NCBI GenBank assembly: GCA_028641055.1
Contig: CM054060.1
Location: forward strand, 236,930,833 to 236,994,832
Direction of reading: 5' to 3'
DNA from: Alopecurus myosuroides
Taxonomy: Eukaryota > Streptophyta > Magnoliopsida > Poales > Poaceae
DNA: 64,000 nucleotides
Shown here: one piece after another, positions 12,644 to 23,700 of the stretch
Layout: every line of letters starts with the position of its first letter
Position numbering within the stretch: the first letter of the stretch is position 1
Position numbers and translations under genes: made by a program
The notes under the pieces: generated by a model
Told to the model about the DNA's origin: nothing
The model's input: the letters and a program-made list of their open reading frames with translations, nothing else
The model's database searches: none

Positions 12644-13138
12644 TGACGAAGATATGGATTCTGGACCCTGCGGGTAAGGACACCCCATCTCAGGCCCGAC
12701 GTTAAGGCCCAAGAAGGGAAGCCCTTGGAGTATTCTAGAAGGCCCAACAGAAGCCCACCCGCAAGACTTACGGGTCAAGACAAGAACTCCTATACGTAAT
12801 CTACTAGGACTCATGTAACCCCCTCCTGGCTGCATATATAAAGCGAGGAGGGAGGAGAGAAAAAGGGAGACGAATCTAGGGATTCAATCTAGAGAGAGGA
12901 AGATACAAGCCACAACTAGACTAGGCAATACACGATGGCATCGCCATTGTAACAGCTCGACTATCTCGCCATAATACAGACCAGACAAGCAGGAGTAAGG
13001 GTTTTACCTCTACGAGGGCCCCGAACCTGGGTAAATCTTTCTCTTTGTTAGCCGTAGAGATCACCAGCGCGTACATCGTTCCTCTACTCGAAACCCTACC
13101 GGCTCATCCGAGGGATTTGTTGATATGCAACTTCGACA
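12644..13138 (+). mobile_element. Solo LTR inserted in RNase H of the Tat pol
   Basis: A 495-bp segment begins TGACGAAG, ends CTTCGACA and is flanked by the perfect repeat CGTAT (12639-12643 and 13139-13143). The RNase H reading frame of pol continues on both sides once it is removed. Inside are a TATA box (TATATAAA, 12835-12842), GA-rich leader DNA and the tract CGAACCTGGGTAAAT, which the Tat 3' LTR also carries near 19977. It is therefore an LTR of a related gypsy family left after LTR-LTR recombination. Confidence 0.9.
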
Positions 13139-15259
13139 CGTATACTATGTTAGCGAAGTTTTCTCCGAGTCAAAGCAAAGGTACCCACATTAACAAAAGC
13201 TGGCATATGGCGTGTTTTTCGCATCTAGAAAACTCTTCCATTATTTCCAAGGACATTCCATAACAGTGGTAAGCAAAGCACCACTAGGGGATATCATTAA
13301 CAATGCGGACGCAACAGGCCGAGTAGCCAAATGGGGCATTGAGCTAGCTGCGTTCGACATTAAGTACCAACCCCGGACAGCAATTAAATCCCAGGTGTTG
13401 GCAGATTTTGTTGCTGATTGGACAGAAGCAATAGAGAACACACCAATGCCGGAGTTGGAATACTGGGTCATGCACTTTGACGGATCCAAGATGAAGGAAG
13501 GCGCTGGAGCTGGTGTAGTGCTAAAATCCCCAAAAGGTGACATTATGGAGTATGTATTACAGATACACTTCAACGCCAGTAACAACGTGGCAGAATACGA
13601 AGCATTGCTTCATGGCTTGCATATTGCAAAAGAAATAGGTGTCAAGCGCATACTATGTTATGGTGACTCGGATTTGGTACAACATCAGCTTAACCAAACA
13701 TAGGACGCCAAAAGCCCCATCATGGCCGAATATCGGAGAACGGTGAACGAGTTTACCATTTGCTTCCTTGGATTTGAAGTACTTCATATCAAAAGGGAAG
13801 AAAATTGGAGCGCAGATGCATTAGCCCGCGTGGGGTCAGAAAGAGTGAGAACTCTACCACCTGGTGTGTTTGTCCAACACTTGCACGAACCATCGATCAA
13901 AGGTGGAGATGTTGATTATCCTCTCGTTTCCGAATCAATTGAAGTTCTGCTCGTTAACCCGGATTGGACAATTCCATATTTAAACTTCTTAGTTGATCAG
14001 AAGTTCCCGGATGGAGCAGACAAGGTCTTGCAAAGGCAGATACAACGCCGATGCAAAGGATACACGGTAATCAATGGTTGCCTGTATAAACGCAGCACTA
14101 TCGGAATTTTTCAGCGATGTATTTTGCTAGAGGAAGGACGAGAAATCTTGCAAGAAATCCACGCAGGAGATTGCGGACATCATGCTCAATCAAAAAACAT
14201 AGTCAAAAAAGCATTCCGTGTAGGGTTTTTCTGGCTCACAACCAAGACAGATGCCGAACACATAGTAAACACATGTGCCGGATGCCAGTATGACGCCAAG
14301 CAAACAAATATGCCATCTCAAGCACTCAAAACTATCCCGATAACATGGTTGTTTGCGGTCTGGGGGCTAGTTATGATGGGAGCATTCAAAATTGCAAGAG
14401 GCGTACTTACACATCTACTCATTGTAGTGGATAAGTATACCAAGTGAGTGGAGGCGAAACCCATCAAGAAACTTGACGGTGTGACTGTCAGAAACTTCAT
14501 CATTGACGTAGTCATGAGATACGGCGTTCCACACAGCATAATCACCGACAATGGGACAAATTTCTATATTGGAGAGTTCGCAAAATATTGCCGACAAACG
14601 GGAATACGCCTAGATCTTGCATCTGTGGCTCACCCACAATCTAATGGGCATGTTGAAAGAATGAATAGCTCAATCCTGCAGGGAATACGCCAAAAACTCG
14701 AATCTCCTCTTCATAGAGCAGCTGGAGCATGGGTAGCGGAATTGCCTTCCGTGCTTTGGAGTATTCGAACGACGCCAAATAGATAAACAGGGCAAACCCC
14801 ATTTTTTTTTGGTCTATCGCGCAGAAGCAATGCTTCCAACGGACATGCTCCATGATAGCCCAAGAGTGAAGGATTACGATGACTCGGATGCCGAAAGCGC
14901 ACGACAGGATGACGTCGATCTTTTAGAAGAAGAACGATACCTTGTGCTTCAAAGATCTGCCATTTATCAGCAAGGATTACGACGCTACCATAGTCATAAA
15001 ATCAGGCATCGATCTTTCGAAGAAGGTGACCTAGTGCTAAGATTGGTGCAAGAGGAAGCACAAGTTAGCCCTAGTCTGGGAGGGACCATTTGTCATTAGC
15101 AAGGCTATGAAAAATGGATCTTATTATCTTGTAGATATTCGAGACACGGAAGATGACCCCAAGCGTCCGAATCGCAAAAGAAAGAGGAAGATAGATGTCG
15201 AACTAGGAGAGACAAAAAGGCCCTGGAGCATCCAGCAGTTATGTCACTTCTACACTTAG
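13139..15259 (+). pseudogene. pol: pol part 2 of the Tat element: RNase H, archaeal-type RNase H, integrase
   Basis: RNase H resumes at 13139, broken by TAA at 13191-13193. A second RNase H follows at about 13465-13770 with the acidic residues in HFDGSK, AEYEAL and GDSDLV. Integrase has an HHCC zinc finger (GHHAQS... CAGC, 14170-14290), a core with TDNGTNF near 14550 and the glutamate in NGHVERMN near 14650. The first catalytic Asp position reads Val (WGLVMMG, near 14370). Stops at 13701-13703, 14445-14447 and 14784-14786 and a T-run frameshift near 14805 show inactivity. A C-terminal tail runs to TAG 15257-15259. Confidence 0.85.
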
Positions 15260-15868
15260 TTCAATTTCTATGTAAACATCTTTGAGATCATGAAATAAAG
15301 TTGTCGGAATTCATGCATTCATGTTTTATCTGTTTTTATACAAAGTATAAGTCCGTCTTATCTATTTCCCAATGATCTTCCAAAATACTCAATGTTAACC
15401 CGAATTGTGCCTGCGTGCTCGGAGTTATAAAACAGAATGCTTTTCGGCCTAAGGAGGCTTAAGGAAACCCAGATTGTGCCTGCGTGCCTGAGTTTCATAC
15501 AGTTTCAAAATTCCTTACTTTTTCTCTAAGTATTATCTGATTGTTTATATGTTGGGTCACTGAAATTAGTAAGTAAAATTGCCTTTAGTACGATCCATGT
15601 TTCCAAGTTTCGACTGATCGGTTATACCCAGTCACTTGGCGTGAAGATTATGTAATATTGAGCCATTTCAAACACTAAGGACAGTTAAGACATGCAAACC
15701 AGAGAACTTAGAAGATAAATGAATTGAAACCCAGAAAACTTGCAAAGACTTATAAATTAAACTGCAAAAGCGGAGTAATTGTTTATACAAATGATAGATA
15801 GCCTTACAATGAATATTACATTGTGAGAATGGTAATGCTTCTATTTTTGCCTGCCTTCTACCCAGGAC
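15260..15868 (+). other. Tat-element spacer between pol and the antisense gene
   Basis: AT-rich DNA without an ORF. It contains a diverged direct repeat of about 28 bp around ATTGTGCCTGCGTGC (15398-15426 and 15468-15495). It must also hold the 3' ends of two convergent transcripts, pol and the antisense gene. Confidence 0.6.
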
Positions 15869-18800
15869 TTAAGCAGCTTCTTCGGGATCCGAGTCTTCGT
15901 CCTCGCTGCTGGATTCCTCCAGAGTTGTCGGAATATTCTCCTCGGGGTAGAAGGTGGAGATGTCCACCATGTTGGCAATCTTGGTGGCGTGGCCTTTGAT
16001 AGCATCAAAGATGCTGGCCCGCTGAGCATCCGTGTATCCCTGAGGGATACCTGATGCCACGCGCCAAGACTTGGCGGTGGTATAATGCATACGCATGATC
16101 CCAAGGGCCATGCGCGCACCACCACGAGCCGTGGAGCGGAACCAAGACTCCTTGCGGTTCGCCACCTCGGCGATCGCCTCCGGGAGCTTATTGACTTCCG
16201 AGAACTCTCTTGCTTTGTCGGGAATGTACTTATTAATAAGTAACATCCCCGTAGCTTTAAGCGCGGTGAAGATCTTCTCGAAAGCCCGGATTCTTTCGAT
16301 CCGGGTTAGTTGGGGGTTGTCTTCTGTTTCAATCAACAAAACAAAGTTAAGGAAAACAGAAGAAGGGAAAAAGGAAAAATCCGGTAAAAGTCAAAAAACT
16401 TACCGAGAATCCGATCCATCTCCATGTCTTCCTCCAGGCGCTGGTTCAGGGCATTTTCCAGGTCCCTGATGGTGGCTTTGTCCTTCTCGGCCTGGTTGGA
16501 GGCCTTGGAAACGGCAATGCCGACAGCCAGTTGGCTGGCCTCCAGATCCTTCTGGAGCTTCACATTGATCTTGTGAAGTTCCATGTTTTTCTTGCGGAGG
16601 TTCTCGGCATTGCCGGCATCTTCAGCAATTTGTTTGGCTTTCGCCAAAGAAGCTGAAAAGCAAGTAAAATGAAGAGTTAGAAACTCGGAAAAATACTTAG
16701 AAAAAAATTCCAAACTAAAGCAGTGAAAAAACTTACCTGCTGATTCAGCCAGCTTTTGCTCAACGGAGGCCAGCTCCGACTCCTTATCCTCAAAAATATT
16801 AAGAAGGGTTTTCACCTCCTTATTCTTGATGGTAAGCTTGCTGAAAATTTCCATGTTAATGTTTTCAGCAGTTTGCTGAAACACGGAAAAGAAGCAAAAC
16901 TCTTAAGTCAAAATCAAGCAAGGTAATGAAAAAAACATTAAGTCAAAAAAAGTATGCTTTTGACAAAATGCTTGGGGGCTAGAGATATTACCTGGCTCAT
17001 CCGTTGAAGACTCGACAAGTTCTCGTTGAATTCTTTTGCATACTCGGCAAAAAGAATTCCAATGTGGCAATGGCCATCTTGTATAATCCGCCGAGGCGAA
17101 AACACGAAGTTATTCCTAACAATAAGTCCGTCTTGCGGCCAAGGACGGATTAAAGGAGCTGGGGCAAAATACTTTGTCGCCCATGGATGAATACGTCCAT
17201 GTTCGTCAAAGTGTTCTTCTTTTACCTTGAATTGCGGGTCATAGTTGGGGATTGGCTCCTCCTGTGGAACACTGGATGGACCCCCAACTTCCGGCTCCAC
17301 CGCCCTTTCCCTCGCGTCCGTTTCTGGCGCAATGGGATGGCTGGTCTGCAGGGGTTCCTCCTCCCTAGCAGCCATGTTTTCCTCCGCAGCTGCGACCGGA
17401 GTATCGGGAGCAGCAGCAGGAGAAGGCTGTGTCCCTCTCCGGGCAACAAACTTAATTTTCTTCCGGCCTTTTGGCTTCAATGTTGTTGGAGCCAAGCTAG
17501 AAAGAGAAAATCCGAGAAGTTAGAATTCCGAGAAAAGAAAAGAAGTTCCTGTGACAAAAAGCAGAGAAAAAAGAAACCCGGATGATTTTACCTGGAAGTA
17601 GCGACGGGAACTCCGTCAAGATCGATTATTTCTTGAGTAGCGAAAGGCTTCTTGCATTTCCGTCCGCCTACAAAGTTAGCACGCATTGCGTCCAACTCGG
17701 CATCGGTCGCAAGATCCACCTCAGGAAGATCGACAATCTGTCAAAAAAGACAAAGTCCAGTTAAAACGAATATCCGAGAAAGAAGAAACGCAGAACTAAA
17801 GCCCAAAATGGAGAACCATACCTTTGGAGCTGGGTTTTTCGCCGTGTACATCGGCCGGCTTTCCTCATATTGGTCACGTGTTGCGACCAACCGGTTAACG
17901 TGTTTCCTCAAATCTTTTGCCGTCAAAGATTTGTTCGTTACCCACAATGCGTCTCCGGGTCCCGTGTACTCGCACATGAGCCGGGGACCGCGGTGCGCTA
18001 GAGGCTGAATCCGCCTTTCTAGCCAGCATAGGACTTTGTCCATGCCAGTAAGTGGAGGAGACGCGGAAACGAGCTTGGCGATGCGCCGTTTGATCCTTAG
18101 CAGATCCGGCGGCAGGGTTTGAACTGCGTCCATTGCCCAATTGTCTTGGGGAGTGGCAGCGGAGTTGACATAAGGTGGAATTCTCGTTTCCTTTCCACGA
18201 AACGGGACACCTTCGTGATAGAAGAAGGAACCCGTCCAAAACTTGACGAATTCCGAGGTTTTTATTTTCGGAAACCAATCCTCCCTAAACCTACGGAGGG
18301 TGAAGGAGATGGTCCCGCGGGTGGAGAGAGCGCTCTCAGAGGGGTTGCGCTTCACCCCGAAGCAATACTGCCAGAAATCTAACCTAGGTTCTATTCCTAG
18401 ATACCCTTCAAAGAGGGCCTGGAACCCGACTAGATAAAGTATGGAATTGGGAGGAAGATATGAGGTTGGATGTTGTAATGGTTTAGGACTTGGAGTAAGA
18501 AGGCAGAAGGTGGAAATCCCATACCTCTACTAAGGTGAGAGGTGAGGAGAACCCTTTCTCCAGCTTTCGGCGATGGCTCGGAGTCATCCTCCTCGTACCG
18601 CCATTTGCCCTTCAGGATGAGCCCTTCCTTCTCCATTGTCGGAAGGAGGGACGGAACCACATTGCAGTGGCTCCAGTTCCCGGAGATTTCCTTCGTGTCT
18701 TCTTCCGCTCCGGCGGTGGCGAGCTTTTCACCACCGCGAGTGAGTTCTTCCGCTGGCTCGGTGGTGAGAGGCGGAGATGGCGCGGCAGAAGACGGCGGCG

Positions 18801-18978
18801 CGTTCTCGGCCGCGGGAGGAAGATCCCCGCGGGCCAGGTTGCCGGCGTTTTCCTCCGGCGCGCTCGCGGTGGCGCGGCCGGGAGAATCCAGCTGTGGATC
18901 CATCTCGTTAATGGTACTATCGATGTCGAGGGCAACAGAGCTTTCCTCTGTGGCGCGCGGCGATTCTCCGGTGGTCAT
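15869..18978 (-). CDS. Six-exon antisense gene of the Tat element (putative gypsy-type transposon domain)
   Basis: Exons on the minus strand are 18978-17822, 17737-17592, 17496-16992, 16875-16737, 16652-16404 and 16323-15869, all with GT-AG borders. They total 2651 nt, one base short of 884 codons; the missing base is near 18445, where the frame shifts. Exon 1 has an Ala/Pro/Glu-rich N-terminus, then a region with LLQVLNHYNIQPH and LFEGYLGIEPRLDFWQY that fits the 'putative gypsy type transposon' domain (Pfam Transposase_28). Exons 4-5 are heptad-rich coiled coil. The last exon ends in an acidic SSSEDEDSDPEE tail. Antisense ORFs are known in grass Tat elements such as Grande; the function is unknown. 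Apart from the frameshift it is much better preserved than gag-pol. Confidence 0.7.
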
Positions 18979-19143
18979 GTTTTAGCGGCGCGATGAGGAT
19001 CCGGACCCTCCGACGACGTTTTTCGGGGACGGTGCGGACACACGAACTCTGCTCACTCTCGCAAGCTCGAGCTCAAAGGCAATGGCGCTTGGGGTTGGAA
19101 GAGGAAGAGAGAGCAGAAGGGCAAACCGGAGAGCCCGAGGCGG

Positions 19144-19153
19144 CTATTTATAG
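19144..19153 (-). promoter_or_regulatory. TATA box of the antisense gene
   Basis: On the minus strand the sequence reads CTATAAATAG, about 165 bp before the ATG at 18978. The spacing suits a TATA box with a long leader. The site is nearly palindromic, so direction is set by the gene, not the motif. Confidence 0.6.
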
Positions 19154-19527
19154 CCGGAAATGCATTAAGATGCGTTACAACGACTATTTTGACCGTTAGA
19201 TCTTTGGCGCGTGTCACGCCCTGAAAATCCGGGAAATGAGGAGGCGGGATGATAAGTGCTATCTCCTCGTTTCGCGCGAGAATCTGTCAGAGATACGTTT
19301 CAGGGTTTCATACTGAACCCAAACGTCCGTGATGTCAGCACGATTTCATCGCTGAAACATGAAGTTCCTTCTCCACGAAGCCTCGTGGAAGAAAAAAGCC
19401 GGATTATGGTAAAATCCGAGTTTTGCGTTAAGAACGATTTGGGAAAAAGAAGAATCGAGACAAAGCGCCAACATTTCTCGGAAAGGTACGCAAATTAACG
19501 AAAGGTGGCAGAATGAAGTCTCACTCC

Positions 19528-19541
19528 TTCTTGGGGGCTAC
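19528..19541 (+). other. Polypurine tract of the Tat element
   Basis: The run CTTCTTGGGGGCTAC directly precedes the TGTCGG start of the 3' LTR. TTGGGGGCTA before the LTR is typical of grass Tat elements. Confidence 0.7.
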
Positions 19542-20087
19542 TGTCGGATATATACCGATTAGGGGTATATCCGGCATTGTCTTAAAGAGCCGGATTACCA
19601 GAGTGGTCTGATTGGTAATGAATCACACACCATTAGGCGGCCCAGTAACCTCACGCGCAGAAGCCGGATTCTAGAAGAACACGAACCACGAGCCAAAGTG
19701 GTGCGGCTTGGAGTAGAAGACGGATTCCTGCTTTCCAAGTTAGATATTTTCCGTAGTCTTCTACGTTTCCTTTCTGTAAGCGCTAACCCGGCTATCTATA
19801 TAAAGTCGGACGGGAGAGAAGAACATATAGACAATTAGCTAGAAGCCAACTCGCCGAGAAGTTGATCCTCGCTGAGTTAGCGAAATCCTACTCACATTGT
19901 ACTTTGTATACTTCAGGTTTCAGCCCTGATTTAGTGAGATTGCAGGAGTAGGAATGCCGCCTAGTTGTGACGTACCGAACCTGGGTAAATTTGGTGTTCC
20001 TGGTTGTCGTACTACCATGTCCCCCCACGTCTCTATCCGTAGGCTCATGGCACCCCCGTCTATGAACTCTACTACGATGTCTCGACA
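19542..20087 (+). repeat. 3' LTR of the Tat element
   Basis: Begins TGTCGGATATA after the polypurine tract. It contains TATATAAAG at 19797-19805, a short leader and the tract CGAACCTGGGTAAAT shared with the solo LTR at 12644. I place the end at CTCGACA (20081-20087) because it mirrors TGTCG, but the partner LTR is outside the window, so the right border is less certain than the left. Confidence 0.65.
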
Positions 20088-20405
20088 GCGACCCTCCTCT
20101 CTACCAGCGACACGAACGGGAGACTGATCAGGGCGAGTCGCTTTGTCCTGTTTTTTTTTTCTTTTTACGGGTGGGGGTAAATGGAGAGAGAGGCTTTGAA
20201 CAGGAGCAGTGGCAAATGCCCGTAATTTTGGGTAACCACATGACTTTTTCCACAAACCGGTTTGCTCCCGAGATGAGAAGCTCGAGAAACCAATGCGATT
20301 TGCGGTGGGAGGAAGCTAGGCAGAATCTGTACACTTGTTTTGAGTTTCTGCATTCTAACACCTAGAAGCAGCTCTACATTGCAGAAGTCACGCGGAGTAG
20401 GGGTG
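20088..20405. other. Unassigned DNA between two mobile elements
   Basis: Contains a T-run near 20151 and no ORF or repeat that I can recognise. It may be the original host sequence into which the Tat element inserted. Confidence 0.4.
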
Positions 20406-20772
20406 TGTTCGGTTGTAGAACCGTGTGGAATGGAATGGAATAGTTCCGCACCTGGAACCCGTTCCTGCGTTCGGTTGGGGAATGGAACGGAACGAAGTGG
20501 TTCCTCGAAAAGGAATATTCCTGTTATATGCGGAACGCACTCGTCCGGCCAAATCGGCCGGACCGAGTGGAACGGCTCCCTCACGGAAAAAAAGTCACTG
20601 CACCTAATCTCTATCCTGCCGCTAACCTCTCCCCTCGACCAGCAACGGAGCGGCGCCAGCCAGCCCGAGAATCTCCTCTCTCCCCTCGACGACGAGCGGC
20701 GGCCGGCCAGCCCAGCGCGGCGGCGGCGGCTAGCCAGCCCATCGCGGCGGCATCCGGCCAGCCAGCGCAGCG

Positions 20773-23700
20773 TGTAACATCCCAAGTCTGAAAAATAGCC
20801 ATTAGAATGTTTGCTCTCTGTTATTTTATGTTTTGCATCATGGCATCATGTTGATTGCATTTGTTTTGTTTGGTTTCCATTTGTTTTCCACTGTTTTCAT
20901 TTGTTTTCCAACTGTTTTCCTTTGTTTTCCTTTGTTTTCTATTTGAATTTCAACTCCAATTCAAACCCTTTGTTTCATCCTTGTGATGTTACAATTTCCA
21001 AAATCATATTTCAAATAAAAACAACCAATTATTTCCATTAAATCCCTAAGGTTCAACTATTTAAAATTGTGGTTTTAATAATCCCCTTAATCCAATTTGT
21101 TACCCAAATTCAAATACATCTCTCTAATCAGCAACCAATTTGAAATCATGAAAATTACACAACAAATCATAACCTTTTGCTTCCAATATTTCAACTAATA
21201 GCAATTCACCTAAATTCAATCCATTTACCAAACCTCAAATAATTTGAATTATTTTTGTAAAACAAAAGTTGCACATGTTGTTGTTATCCTAAAATAACTC
21301 ACCCAAATTTTTCTCCTAATTTTTCTAACATCAAGACTCTAGCTTTTTCTTCCTTTTCAAATCAGCAAAAAAAATAAATGACAAAACAATTAATAAAGAG
21401 CAAGAGAGGAGGGAGAGAGCACACCTAGGCCCAGCCTTTTCCCCTTGGCCCAACTCCCTCTCAGCCCACTTACCCCCCTTGTCGTCTTCTTCCACCTCTG
21501 TACGATCACCATCCACCCTGTCCACGTGCATCAGAGGAACAGGCAACGGTGGAGCTCCATCCTCTCCCCCACTCGCCCCTTCCTCTCCTCTAGGGCCGCC
21601 TCCCCTTTCCCCCTTGGCCGCCCCTCTCCGGCGAGCAGCCGCTGGAGACCAGCGATCTGTTCCATGGCTGCCTGCTCGGGTTCAGTACGTGCAGTTTTAG
21701 ATTTCAGAGAAAATCCCGCGGAACTGAAGCTTAAGCCCCCCCGAACCCCTTCTCTGTCACAACACAGAGCAGTACCCCACTGGTTTGGTTCCCCCAGCGC
21801 AAGCAGGAGGTGGGGGGATCGAATCCCACCCCCTGCATAATTAAAACCCTTTTTATTTTGCAATGCCTTGGTACTGGAACTTCCATCAAATCACACATAG
21901 GCCCCTGGTAATTAATCTAGACCCCTGAAATAATTTTTCCTAAGTCCCTAGATTCATAAAAATGGCAGATTTGCACTATATCTTGTAAATTGCATAATAA
22001 AATCATTTTAACTCCAAATCCAACATTTTTTATATGTTTTCAATACCAAATTAAATGTTCTATCCAAATATAAAATTTGTTCACTGTTTTGAATATTTTA
22101 AATTTGTGCAATATTTGAAAACTTGTCAAATTCACTTAAATTTGCAAAATTCATAACTTGCTCATAAAAATTCCAAATTCCACAAACTAAATATGTTTTC
22201 CAATCAACTTTTCATGTACTTTCCAAATATAAATTTTGTTTGCTGTTTTGAATAATTTAAATTGCTGAAAACAACTGTTTCTTGTTTATTGCAATTAAAA
22301 TTGCCAAAATAATAACTTGCTCATTTTAAATCCAATTTCACCAAATAAAATATGTTTTCCATGCAAAATTAAACCATCTTTCCAAATATAAAATTTGTTT
22401 CATGTTTTGAATAATTAAAATTGGTTAAATAATTTAAATCTTATTTAACTCATTTAATATTGTTAAATTCATAACTTGATCAAAACAAATTCTTTTGGAA
22501 CATATAAAATATGTTTTCAACCCACAAAAGTATAAACTTTTCAAATATGAACTTCACTCAATGTTTTGAACAAATAAAAATTCAAATAAGTTCATGTTTG
22601 AATTAAATTCATTTAATTCTTGCTTAAACTTGTTTAATTCCTAAATAATTTATTTGAAATCCTTTTTCAACAAGTGAAACATGTAATCCACCCAAAATCT
22701 TGTGTTCTTTTCAAATATAAACTTTGTTATCTATTTTGAACAATTAAAGGTGGTGAAAACAACAAATGCTTGTGTGACACCTTTAAGTAACCAAAATTCC
22801 AACACTTAATAAATGAATTTCTAAACTTGTTAAGCCTTATTTCCATTTGGTTCTATTGTTGTTATTTTGCTGTTTTCCTCATCCATGCATCATGCTAATA
22901 CACTTTCATATAATGATTAGTTGTAAAACAATTAATTCAACCATAATTCATGGGCTTTTCATATGCAACCCAATTGCATGTGGGTCCATTTAATCCTGTT
23001 TCTATCTTGTCCACTAGTTTATTTTGATGCAACCATTAACCTGACATGCATCATCTTTGATTGTGCACAATGCCATGATAATGATTGTTTATCTTTCTGC
23101 CTTGTTTGTTTGCTTCTTCTCGGATATACGACGACGTTGAGACCGACGATTCTTTCGACATCCCTTCTAAGGATTTAGCTCAGTACCAGGCTACTGGGTT
23201 TTGCAGGCAAGTTATCACTCACATGAACCACTGTGTTCCTTTCAACATTGGTTACCGATACTTTCCGTTGTTCTTTCCTGCTAGCCTTAGTAGTAGTTGT
23301 TTCTGTTACGAACCTATCACATGAATCCCTTAAACCTGATATTGCCTCACCTCCATACCTATAACCATTGTTTGAGCCCGTGTCTTACTAGCATGCTTAG
23401 GTTGTTTTGTTCGAGTCTGTTACCCGTTACTTTCTGTTACTATTTCATTATGTTCTGGGGGCTCGATGTTAATCAATCAATCATGCTAATGATATTGTTA
23501 AATAATAATTTGATGATAAGGCACCGGCAGGAGGCCCATGAGAGGTTTTGAAGCCTGCTAGTGTCGACCCTAATAGGAAAAGGGTCTTGTCTACTGATCC
23601 ATGATGAGCGCACTACCCGCATTTGGGAAGCGAGTATGGGCGCCCCCCTCAACTTGACCTGATTCGCATCTCGTCCAAATCGCCTCATTTAGTTCGTGTT

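Larger units (their letters stand above)
1..20087 (+). mobile_element. Tat-lineage Ty3/gypsy LTR retrotransposon, 5' end outside window
   Basis: The order gag, protease, RT, RNase H, a second (archaeal-type) RNase H, integrase, antisense gene, polypurine tract and 3' LTR is that of grass Tat-lineage elements. The 5' LTR and start of gag lie left of the window. Two later elements sit inside it: a complete long-LTR element in gag (1587-10167) and a solo LTR in pol (12644-13138). Without these about 11.1 kb of its own DNA remains. At least four in-frame stops and several frameshifts in gag-pol show it is dead. Lineage is inferred from domain order, the protease motif DGGS and the extra RNase H. 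Confidence 0.85.

Noticed and set aside
18535..18996. Plus-strand ORFs of about 150 codons
   Set aside because: They are opposite-strand shadows of the GC-rich first exon of the antisense Tat gene.
22060..22760. CRISPR-like array
   Set aside because: The repeats are diverged, AT-rich and about 160 bp apart in a plant LTR; no fixed repeat-spacer structure.
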